Source of the DNA: Ganoderma boninense
Lineage: Eukaryota; Basidiomycota; Agaricomycetes; Polyporales; Polyporaceae
Assembly: GCA_002900995.3 (NCBI GenBank)
Contig: CM035305.1
Span: 5,178,908-5,242,907 of the forward strand
Direction of reading: 5' to 3'
Length of the DNA: 64,000 nt
A program made the translations under genes and the position numbers. The notes under the pieces were generated by a model, which was not told where the DNA came from, did not search any database, and saw only the letters and a program-made list of their open reading frames with translations. Shown here piece after piece: positions 12,749 to 21,972 of this stretch. How positions within the stretch are numbered: the first letter of the stretch is position 1; the number at the start of each line of letters is the position of its first letter.

Positions 12749-13926
12749 CGTCGTCGTCGTCGTCGATGGCAGGAAGAGAGTTGAGCGCGGGCGTCGCCGG
12801 TGCGGTGCGATGAGGCCCTCCTCGGCGCCAAACCGCCCCTTCTTGACCGTCTCCCGCCTCCTCGCTTTCCCCAGCCCCCTCGAATCGTCTCACACAGTGC
12901 GACCCTTAGGGGTCGATTTGCTGAATGCTTTCCGATGTGGCGTGCAGTAAAGACCTGCCATAGGGTTTTGCTGCAGGTGAGATGCTGGGTACGTCTCCCT
13001 CATGCATCCAGGAATTGACATTGGCCGCGGGTTGGGCCGTTCAGTGCCCCTGCTTCATCTGTCCTCGATGTTGGAAGGAGCTATTGGAGGGCGAGAGGCA
13101 GGCCTCAATATTAGGCGAGGCGACACTGGACTGAGCGATGTTCGCGGGAATGTTGCGAGGACGGCCGCAACCCCACCGTAACCCCAGAATGGTGAGCACA
13201 TCATACAGAATAGCCTTCAGAACTCGGACTGACCATCGATAAATAAGTGATGCCCATTGCCGGAGGATCCCAGTGATTCCTGTGGAACTTCAATCTACCT
13301 GCTCCAACGGCTCACGGGCCATGAATCATGAGGACGGAACATCACCTTGGCGCATGTACTCCACGTGGTGAGGAGAACATGCTTCTAGATGCAGAGTGCG
13401 TATTTGAAGTTTACTTCAGCCTCCGCATTAGAATTTAGTCCCTCAGAGGTGACTATATGCGCGGCGTCCTCACTACGTAGCTTCCGTGTAACTGGGCTTC
13501 AGGATGAAGAAACTAGAGGATTCACCCTACCCACGAGAAGTCTGAGCCACGAAGCTGGTGTGGCAGTTCCAACGGGGGGAGGTGTTACTCGGAAAGAGAG
13601 AAAGAGGTAGCGGGGAAAGGAGTTGCCCTCCGAATCTTTGCATTCGAGGTCTTATATACCCTAGCCCTGTCGCATTTTGAGGAATCGGATTGCTATTCGG
13701 CTGCCACATTTCACCCAATCAAGCATCTTAAGCGCCGTTGTTGAGTACACATGCCGATCCAAATCAGGAAATTGAAGCGCCTATGCCACGTCTTCAGGTC
13801 CGGCTAAGCAATTAGCGCTTAGCGGTTACCTCCCATCTGACTCCCGAGGACCTCAGGAATCGCTGGAGTTGACTGAGTTCAGAGCATATAAGTGTCATAT
13901 ATAAGCATAAATATCTATCACCAGGT
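12749..13926. promoter_or_regulatory. Divergent intergenic region between ATG4 and family member A
   Basis: About 1.2 kb between ATG4 (minus) and gene A (plus). TATATAA at 13898-13904 and a second AT-rich run just before it suggest a promoter for gene A. They lie only about 25 bp before the first in-frame ATG, which favours translation from a later ATG. No other feature seen. Confidence 0.4.
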
Positions 13927-15301
13927 ATGTCAAAGTTCAGTCTTCCTGAAATATTGCTGAATTCTGGCTATTTCGACATCGCGCCGTGCGAAATCGGAAA
14001 AAGGCTAGAGAGATTTGACATCAGGATGCCCATGAGAGGAAGTTTGCTTACAGCACGAATGCAGACCGTGGCGACCTTGGAGAGGGTCCAGTCAGGCCTT
14101 CCCACACGCTTGCATCTTTCTTGTTCAAGTATGGGTGGGATACACGCGCCAACCCAACGCGGTCGAAAGAATTCGAGCATTGCTTCCGCTCACCCAGTCT
14201 CGGCCAGGGCCCCGGGATCGGTAGAGGATGGCACCGCCACCAGCCTCACCCACGGGTCAACCCAGTGGTACCATAGGCGGAGCATCAGTACACTAGACCC
14301 CACCAGGCTCACTGCCGACGACTACATTGACCTTAGCTGCCGATCCAAAGTGCATGTCACCTTGCCTGCACACCACCACAGCCGGGACCCCAGCTCCCGC
14401 GCACTTCTCTCTCCAGATGGCTCTCTGCGCCTCCACGAAGCATTCCCTCCGGGAACCCGTGGTTTCCTGTACTACCACATCCCCTGGGGGCCTCCGCTCG
14501 CCGGGGAGCTCCGCTTCCGCCTCACGCCCACCGCAGACCCCGCAAGCTTCGCGATGGGCTCCGACCTCGCCATGGCTGTGAATGGCCGCCCCTGGCACAT
14601 CCCGCTCTACAACGTCCCGCTCAAGAGTGGCTCCCGCGCTCTGCAGGCCCAGCTGCTCCAGGACGGGCTGGTGTCCCAACGCACGTTCGACATCCTTTTG
14701 TCGGCTGCTGGGCTCGGGTCCCATCCAGCCAGGACGCGCATAGTGTCCGCCTTCGGGCAGGACTTCTTCCTCAAGTTACGGGGGTTGACGCAGTTGATGC
14801 TCGTCGGCGCGGACTCGATCGTCAAGTGCCTCCTTGAGATGGGCGCCAGAACAGGGGTGCTATCTAGCCACAGCACCTGGCAGTCCGAAGGTGATGTTTC
14901 CGCCGCCGCCTCTGGCTCCGGTGTTTGCCGACCTATGAGAGCGATGATCTGGCTGCTAACCGTAGCATCTGCATCCAGGAACCGCCATATGTTGCTTTGA
15001 ACGATCAGCGCTTCCCGAGCACGAGGGAAAACGCGTCGTTGTCCTCCGCATCAAGCGCATTCTGGATGCGGATCCTACCCATCCGGCACCATCACCCCAT
15101 GTCGGAGCCACCCTCCTGCTGAAAGATCGTAGGCGGCAGGAAGACGGGTTGCTGATGAACCCAGTCCATGGGAAGATGCAAGCTTGGGCAGTGGACGTGG
15201 ACGAGACTCGGACAGCCACCCGACGGAAGTTGGGTTCAATATTGAAAGTCTTGTTCGAGAACGAGGCGCGCTACGGACAGTTTCCGCAGGAGACGTCGTG
15301 A
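13927..15301 (+). CDS. Unknown family with mitochondrial-type presequence, member A
   Basis: Exons 13927-14890 and 14979-15301 give 428 residues. The first ATG sits 25 bp after a TATA box, so the in-frame ATG at 14026 (MPMRGSLLTARMQTVATLER) is a likelier start. This Arg/Ser/Leu-rich, acid-poor segment resembles a mitochondrial presequence. The mature part carries the family blocks in order: ISTLDPTRLTADDYIDLS, then FPPGTRGFLYYHIPWGPPLAGELRFRLT, then HIPLYNVPL, LLQDGLVSQRTFDILLSAAG, SAFGQDF and LVGADSIVK. After the intron come ICCFERSALPEHEGKRVVVL, WAVDVDE and ILKVLFENEARYG. The intron splits a Gly codon just before CCFERS, as in all other copies. No known domain recognised; function unknown. 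Confidence 0.8.
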
Positions 15302-15519
15302 CCGGAACCCCAGCCCATCTCCGAGTCGTGTCGCTTGTGTACAGTCTATGCGGATCTCCGAGTCGTTCAGCCCGAATAGGATTCATCGAGGGTCAATGCA
15401 CGTTGCACCCACTGCCATCAGTATCTCTGAAACCTCAGTTCGTATGGATTATACGCCAGGTGTATCCTCTCCTCCCTCCGCCACTACTCCTACCCGTCCA
15501 CCTCCACCTCCCGCCATAC

Positions 15520-16010
15520 TGGCTCCTTCCTGAACTCAAGCTTGTGCTCGTCTGCGCACCCCACGCACACCGTCACGCCTCCACCAGCCCCTTTAGGACG
15601 TCCCCCTCGGCCAGCATCGACGTCTCCGGATCCTTGATGAGCTCGCTGGGCTCTGGGATCGTCATGTGTACGGTGTCCGGAAGGCAAGCAGATCAATACG
15701 GCGCACGGCGCGCGCAGCCCCTCCTGCGCAACGAGCATCCAAGCGAGCTGCCGCCGTGTGCGCAAAGCGTCGAGACTTGGCCAACGGGCCTCGTCATGGT
15801 CCGCTCCGGCTCCGGCCACTCGATCCGGAGCGTGTGCGATTTGGGACACAGAAAGGTCTCTCCAATCCAGAGCCGCAGCCCCAGGTGAGCGAGGCAGAGC
15901 GCGCGACTGGCGCAGGTTGAACCGGGGGGGCTCGGACGTCAGTCTCCCCGAGCATCGCCGTCGGCGCGAGTATGGCCGGCCAGCAGGTGTCCTCGGAGGG
16001 ACCGAGATGG
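15520..16010 (-). pseudogene. Degenerate gene relic downstream of A, paralogous to that at 18.1-18.5 kb
   Basis: Minus-strand coding-like stretches such as LRLWIGETFLCPKSHTLRIE, then MTIPEPSELIKDPETSM, then VCVGCADEHKLEFR, are separated by stops and frame changes. The same DNA recurs downstream of gene B, with matching pieces (SHTL-FEWP, RADEHEF). Both copies are therefore remnants of one gene carried along with the A/B duplication. Family unrecognised. Confidence 0.45.
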
Positions 16011-16379
16011 ATATGCACTTCGTAGCTTGATAACGTATACAAAATCAATCTAAGCACGGAACACAAAAAACCACCGCGGGGGGAGGTAGATGTTGTAGAT
16101 GTCGCTCCGGAGCCGAGGGTGTCGACGTCAAGTTAGAAATACTAAAAACACAGCCAAATGACTCGGAGAAACCTGCGGTTGAATTTGAATGTCCGAGACG
16201 CTTGTTGAGCGAAACGAAGGTCCTGGTGGGTTTTCGGCATCGTTGCCAGCCTCGCGCTGCAGAACTGACCTTTCGGCATTTCAAAGAAGCCGGGGGATGA
16301 AGGCAGAGAAAACTCCAAATAAACGAAGTAAATATGGGGGTTTGTAGCTCGAACGTCAACGGCTGTCTAAACTTCGCCA

Positions 16380-16597
16380 AATGATTCAACGCTTGTTAAC
16401 CTCTGCCGAAAGTTGCCTTTTTCGGCTCATGTTCCTTTCTCGGGAGCTGCCGCACAGAGCGCCGAAACGCTTACTTTCTCCTGACTTCCAACACAGGATT
16501 AATGTTTGTGGCACACTGACATCGGTGGCGAAGTACGTTATTCAGGATCAGGTTTAGATGGTGCTGACTAGTCCTTAGGAGACTGGCAAGCCGGATC
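16380..16597 (+). repeat. Upstream block of B, repeated before C at 19044-19267
   Basis: The two blocks align from CCAAATG through CGCCGAAACGCTTA, TTTGTGGCACACTGAC and GTGCTGACTAGTCCTTA to the ATG of each gene. The offset is about 2.66 kb. Together with the similar coding regions this defines a tandem segmental duplication B to C. Confidence 0.75.
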
Positions 16598-17866
16598 ATG
16601 ATGCCCATGCAGGCTGGGGTTTGGCTCTCAAATCGATCGGTGCCAGTGGCATCCACGTGGAAGTCACTGGCACACCGCCCTCGCGGCCACACTCCTCGTT
16701 TATGCACTAGCGGTCCGATATCACTGCAACTCCAACAATGCCGGAAGGATTCCACCGTTCCTTCCTCTCAACACGTCGAAATCGCGGCTGGGGCACCACC
16801 CGGGGATGACGCGCACACTGCCACCACGAGCCCCACGGGAGCGTCGACGTCGACGCCGCCGCGGCGCCAGTTCGCCAAGCTGAAGATCAGCACGCTAGAC
16901 CCCACCAAGCTCACCCCGGGCGACTACATGGACCTCAGCGGCCGCGCACTGGCGCACGCCACGCTGTCCGCGCACAGCTACAGCTCCGCCCTCAGCGCCT
17001 CCACACACCTTCACCCCGCGGGGTGGCCCAGATGGTCCACGTTCCCCCCCGGCACCCGCGGCTTCCTGTACTACCGCACGCCGTGGGGGCCCCCGCTCGC
17101 GGGCGAGCTGCGGTTCCGCCTCGCGCGCACGCCCGACCGCGCGGGCTTTGCGGCCGGGGCGGACCTCGTCGCCCCGAACGGGGTCCCGTGGAGCGTCCCG
17201 CTCTACAACATGCCGCACACGTGGAGCTACCGGAGCCTGGAGGCGCAGCTGCTCGCGGACGGGCTCGTGCCGCAGCGGGCGTTCGACGTGCTCGCGGCCA
17301 CGCCCGGGCTCGCGTCGCACGCGTCGCATGCGAGCGTGGTGAGCGCGTTCGGGCAGGAGTTCCGCTTGCAGTTCTCCCAGAAGTCGCTGCTGGGCTCGAG
17401 CCTGCTGTTCGTCGGCGCGGACGCGGTCGCTAAGTACGTGCCGCGCGGGACGCTGGGCCTCGGCTCCCGCAGTCTCCTCTACCCGCCGTTCCAAGGTGTA
17501 GCTCCCTTTTTTGTTCTTGTCTTTAGATGAAGAAATCTGACGGCTCGCTGGCGTGTCCCCCCCCCCCCACCTGCAGATTCTGCCATTATGTGTTGCTTCG
17601 AGCGCTCGACACTCCCCGAGCATGTGGGCAAACGCGTCGTTGTCCTCCGCCTCAAGCGGTATCTGGACCCGAGCTGGGCCAGGCTCCCGGCGATCACTGA
17701 GGGGACCAGGCCGCGGGAGGGAGAGCTGATGACGAGCTTGGTGCGCAACGTGCCAGATATTTGGGCTTTGGACGTCGACAAGACCCGGTTCAAGATTCGG
17801 CGGAAGTTACGTTCGATGTTGAGAGTCTTGTTCGAGAACGAGGAGCGCTACGGGCCCTTTCTATAG
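16598..17866 (+). CDS. Unknown family with mitochondrial-type presequence, member B
   Basis: Exons 16598-17495 and 17577-17866 give 395 residues in an unbroken frame. The N-terminus (MMPMQAGVWLSNRSVPVAST) is Arg- and Ser-rich and runs to QQCRKDSTVPSS, a likely processing region. Family blocks follow: ISTLDPTKLTPGDYMDLSGR, then FPPGTRGFLYYRTPWGPPLA, WSVPLYNMP, LLADGLVPQRAFDVL, SAFGQEFRL and LFVGADAVAKYVPRG. After the intron come IMCCFERSTLPEHVGKRVVV, WALDVDKTRF and LRVLFENEERYGPFL. It ends six codons before the position where A stops: the DNA beyond the TAG still matches A, so a new stop shortened B. The intron contains a C-run of about 14. It is the parent-like partner of broken copy C. Confidence 0.82.
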
Positions 17867-18079
17867 GAGACGTCGTGACCGGAACCCCAGCCCATCTCGT
17901 ATCGCTCTTGTGTAGCCTATGAGGATCTCCGGGTAGTTCAGCCCGAAGGGGCCATCAATGGGGGGTTGATGCACGCACTACCAGCATCTCTGAAGCCTTA
18001 AACCTGTGTCCATACGGCTTATACGCCAGGTGCGTCCTCTGCTCCCTCCGCCAGCACTCCTACACGCCCGCCTACAGCT

Positions 18080-18480
18080 CCGCTACACCCGCCCCTCTGT
18101 GAGCTTGAACTCGTGCTCGTCTGCGCGACCCGCGCACGCGCACGCCTCCGCCAGCACCTATAAACCGTGTGTCCCAGCCAGCGTCGACGTGTCCTCCATG
18201 GGCTCGCTCGTCCCTCAGGCTGGCGCCGTCACGCAATAGTACGGTACCCGGAAGGGCAAGTATGTCAACGTGGCGCACGGCGCGCGCCCAGCCCCTCGTG
18301 TGCAGCGAGCACCTCACAAAGCGTTGAGATCTGGCCCGCGAGCTTCGTCACGGTGCAGCACTGGCCACTCGAACCAGAGCGTGTGCGAGTTACAGCTCCG
18401 GGCGTGCAATGCGCAGAGCGCTGCGATCAATGCGGGACGGGTGTGTGTCCGGCTGGGGGGGGGGGGTGAGGTTGTCAAGG
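18080..18480 (-). pseudogene. Degenerate gene relic downstream of B
   Basis: Counterpart of the relic after gene A. The shared pieces (a VCVGCADEHK-like block, here with RADEHEFKL, and the HTL..EWP block) are more decayed, with several stops. A run of nine or more G lies at about 18459-18468. It belongs to the duplicated block and not to an active gene. Confidence 0.4.
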
Positions 18481-19267
18481 CTCTCCGAGCCTCGCCATGT
18501 GCGCGAGTATGGCCGGCCAAACTGAGTCGGAAAGCGTTCCAGGGATCGACTCCGAGTCGGAGGTGGATGCCAGTAAGTTCATGCAAAATGCGGAGGACGG
18601 CTTTGAAGACATACTCCGACCTCTGTGACCGCATACTAGGCAATGCCAGTTTCCCATTGAGAGGAGCGGTTGTCGTCTGGCACCTCTGTGCACGAGGACA
18701 GGGGCTCCGAATGTGAATGTTGCCGCCGTTGCTTTTTGCGCGAGTGCACTGGGGCCTTGTGGAGCTGAACGACGGTGCTGGCAAAGTCGCTGTGCCCGCG
18801 TGGTCGATACTGTTGGGAATCTGTCATTGGCCTCACTGGCAGGCTCGCTGCGCTGCCAGCGCAGAACTGAGAAGGAGAGCGTGGGATGCGCTCCGGGAGG
18901 AAGTAGTGTGAAGCCCGGGGCAATGCTAAAAATTTAAATAACCGGAGTACTTAAGTATTGTGAATCTGGGACCATCAAACGAGACTGCAGCAGGAGCCTG
19001 AGATAGTGTGCAGCTTGAACGTCGTCGGCTGCCTAAACTTCGCCAAATGTTCTTAACCTCTGCCGAAATTTGCCTTTTTCGGCACATCCTCGCTTCCCGG
19101 CAGCTGCCAGCGCAGAGCGCCGAAACGCTTATTTTCTCCCGACTTCCAATTCCAACGCAGGGTTTGTGGCACACTGACCGTGACGTCGGTCGCAAAGTAC
19201 GCTATATCGGGATCGTGTTTATATCGTGCTGACTGGTCCTTACTAGACCCTGGAAACTCGGATCCTC

Positions 19268-20604
19268 ATGCAGACTGGGGTTTGGCTCACAAATCGAGCG
19301 GTGGCCCCATCCACGTGGAAGTCCCTGGCACGACGCCCTCGCGGCCACGCTCCTCGTTCACGTACCAGCGGGCTGATCCCACCGCAACTCCAACAATGCC
19401 GAAAGATCTCCACCGTTCCTCCGCCTCCTCAAGTCGAAATCGCGGCTGGGGCACCACCACCCGGGGATGATGGCGCGCACACTGCTACCGGAGCCTCGTC
19501 GACGCCGCCGCGGCGCCGGAAGGGCCCTAGGCGGCGGATTAGCACGCTCGACCCCACCAAGCTCACGCCGAGCGACCACGTCGACCTCAGCGGCCGCGAG
19601 AGGGTGCACGCCATGCTGTCCGCACACGCCTACAGCTCCGCGCGGCGCGACTGCGCCTACCTGATCCCGACCGGGTGGCCGACGGGCCCCGCGTTCAAGT
19701 TCCCGCCGGGCACGCGCGGCTTCCTGTACTACCGCGCGCCGTGGGGCCCCCCGCTCGCGGGCGAGGTGCGCTTCCGGCTCGCGCGCACGCCCGACCGCGC
19801 GGGCTTTGCGGCCGGCGCGGACCCACGGCGCGCCGTGGGGCATCCCGCTCTACAACATCCCGCTCACGCCGAGCCACCGGAGCCTGCAGGCGCAGCTGCT
19901 GCGCGACGCAGCGCGCGTTCGACACCGTGCTCGCGGCGCGCGCGGGGCTCGCGTGCCACGCGTCGCACGCGAGCACGGTCGTCGCGCTCGGCCAGGACTT
20001 CCGCCTCGGGTTCTCGCCGTGGCTGCGCGGCTCGAGCCTCGTTTTCGTCGGCGCGGACTCGGTCACCAGGTATGTGCCGCGCGGGACGATGGGCTTCGGC
20101 TCCCTCGGCGTCCGGCAGCCCCCTTTCCAAGGTGCTGTTTCTGTTTTCTGTTTTCTGTTTTCTGTTTTCTGTTTTCTGTTTTCTGTTTTTGTTTCCGCCC
20201 CACTGGGGCCTGTTTTTTGGGGGGGTTTTTGCGAGCCGGAGAATCTGAATCTGACCGCTCGCCGTGTCCCTCCCCTGCAGATTCCGCCATCGTGTGCTGC
20301 TTTGGGCGCTCGCCGCTCCCTCAGCACAAGGGCAAACGCGTCGTCGTTCTCCGCCTCAAGCGTTTCCTGGACCACCACCCGAGCCGGGACTCGGTGGACA
20401 GCTTCCTGGCGGGCGAGGGGACCACCAAGCCGCGGGAAGGAGAGCTGCTGATGAGCCTAAGCCACGGTAGGCCACGGTAGGCCGCGTGTGTGGGCAGTGG
20501 ACGTCGACGCGCAGACAAACGTGCGGCCGAGATTTAGCTCGTTGCTTAAGGTTTTGTTCGAGAACGAAGAGCGCTATGGGCCCTATACTCCACAGGCGTA
20601 CTAG
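19268..20604 (+). pseudogene. Broken presequence-family member C
   Basis: Close paralogue of B: MQTGVWLTNRAVAPSTWKSL against B's MQAGVWLSNRS, then STLDPTKLTPSDHVDLSGRE and GTRGFLYYRAPWGPPLAGEV. Compared with B, two deletions of 11 nt each (near 19823 and near 19910) shift the frame twice. The blocks WGIPLYNIPL and QRAFDTVLAARAGLACHASH therefore sit in different frames. In the second exon a 10-bp tandem duplication (GCCACGGTAG twice, 20461-20480) brings in a stop and separates the final WAVDVDA and FENEERYGPY block. All family blocks are otherwise conserved, so inactivation looks recent. The intron carries a 7-bp microsatellite. Confidence 0.8.
20134..20190 (+). repeat. TTTTCTG microsatellite in the intron of C
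   Basis: About seven or eight tandem copies of a 7-bp TTTTCTG unit directly after the intron donor of pseudogene C. The unit is absent from the introns of A and B. Confidence 0.9.
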
Positions 20605-21390
20605 TAGTAGTAATAGCTAGTTGTGGCCGGAAACACGATGTTCACCTCCCCCCCCCCCCATGACACTGATAGTGACACTGTACGGCTGTGTATTAGCCTC
20701 CCTCAATTCTCTGTTTTATTTTTCCCCTGGGTTGAAGCGCCCTCCCTTAGGGCCGTGATGTGACCTCCTCCGTCTCTCCCTCGCACGAGAAATACCTCCG
20801 ACTTCCCGTGTTTTCTGCTCTGCAAACCTCCTCGGCAGGCTCTCGGCAGCGCGATGTTCAGGTGGGGAAAAGGGAGTAGGCAGCGGAGGGTGGAGGAGCG
20901 GAGAGAGAGGGCGGGCGGGCGTCTCACACGCTGCCTTCAATCAAATGGCGCTTCTTGGACCGCACTCACCCATCGAGCACGACGTCACACAAGCCGGAGC
21001 ATGCAAGGATTCTTGTGTGGCCCAGACTTCGACGCACGGAGCGGCACAGACACTCCCAAATGAAAGAAGTGAACAGTGCAATGACAACGTCATTTGAGAT
21101 GGGGAGTGATTAGGTGGGGTTACAGTACACAAGGGCATCTAAAGCAACCAGCAAAGCCCAATGCAATCCAGGGGGACCGTGATCGGAGCCTTGAGGGGTT
21201 GGTGGCCAGCCATTGAACGGCACGAGCGAAATTACGGTGCTAAGGCACACCGTCAGTCCATCACGTCCTGATAATGCACATAGCCAACGACATACCTGAA
21301 TATCCCATACCGGGATAGGATCTGAACGCACTCTCAAGCTCTCCAGTGTCCACTCCTCGCTCCTCGCCCGTGTGGCTCCACATCCCCGCC
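20605..21390. other. Intergenic region, no gene recognised
   Basis: About 0.8 kb between pseudogene C and the Tom6-like gene. It starts with a short stretch resembling the A/B 3' flank (GTGGCCGGAA), then a C-run at about 20648-20659. Open frames are short and uninformative. Confidence 0.4.
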
Positions 21391-21615
21391 TCATGCCGGG
21401 ATCATGAGCTCTCCCCACGACCTCATCGCCGCGATCCCCCCAAAGAAGACGGCCACGGAGGTGACGATTTTGAGGTTGCCCTCGATGTTTTCGGGCGAGA
21501 AGATCTCCTCCCGCAGGAAGCGCGAGAACGCAGACTCGTTCGGGTCGTGAATGGCGCGGCGCGGAGGAGGGGCAGCACCGAAGGGCGAAGCACCGGCGGG
21601 TGGACGACGAGCCAT
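21391..21615 (-). CDS. Small mitochondrial outer-membrane protein, Tom6-like
   Basis: Single exon, ATG 21613-21615 to TGA 21391-21393, 74 residues. The first 35 residues are Pro/Ala/Arg-rich (MARRPPAGASPFGAAPPPRR). A conserved-looking C-terminal part follows: REEIFSPENIEGNLKIVTSV, then AVFFGGIAAMRSWGELMIPA with one short hydrophobic helix. The pattern SPEN...SV..F..G.A....W.ELMIPA resembles fungal Tom6, a small subunit that stabilises the TOM import complex. The family call is from memory of that pattern and not from an alignment. It shares a 357-bp divergent promoter with the mitochondrial helicase MRH4, which fits a mitochondrial role. Other tail-anchored mitochondrial proteins remain possible. 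Confidence 0.6.
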   Translation of the reverse strand: MARRPPAGASPFGAAPPPRRAIHDPNESAFSRFLREEIFSPENIEGNLKIVTSVAVFFGGIAAMRSWGELMIPA

Positions 21616-21972
21616 AGTGGTTTTTTGGGGGTTGGTTGGAGAGGGCGAAAGGGTAGGGGAGGACGGGAGGAAGTTGTGACCTGGAGGTAGGTGGCAGAAA
21701 CGCCGGCGAGCGCGACAGCTGTCCCTGTGGGGTGACTGGGGTCCCGAGTCCCGTCCCGAGTCCGCTGGCCGGCTAGCGCCTAGGGCAGCCTGAGCTCCAT
21801 GCGCTGACGCGCCGACATTTTGCCTCTGTCCTGGACTCTTCTGCTTCAAGTTCTCTGCTTGATTCTATACTCTGCTTATTCTCTGCTTGTTTCTTGGGTG
21901 GTTCTCCGGAACAGAGCCTTGCAACTTCCTCTGCCTAGTTGCCTCCAGGTGCTACAGTGGACGACGTGCGGC
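21616..21972. promoter_or_regulatory. Divergent promoter region of the Tom6-like gene and MRH4
   Basis: 357 bp between two start codons on opposite strands. Both products appear mitochondrial, so shared regulation is plausible. No specific binding motif is assigned. Confidence 0.45.
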
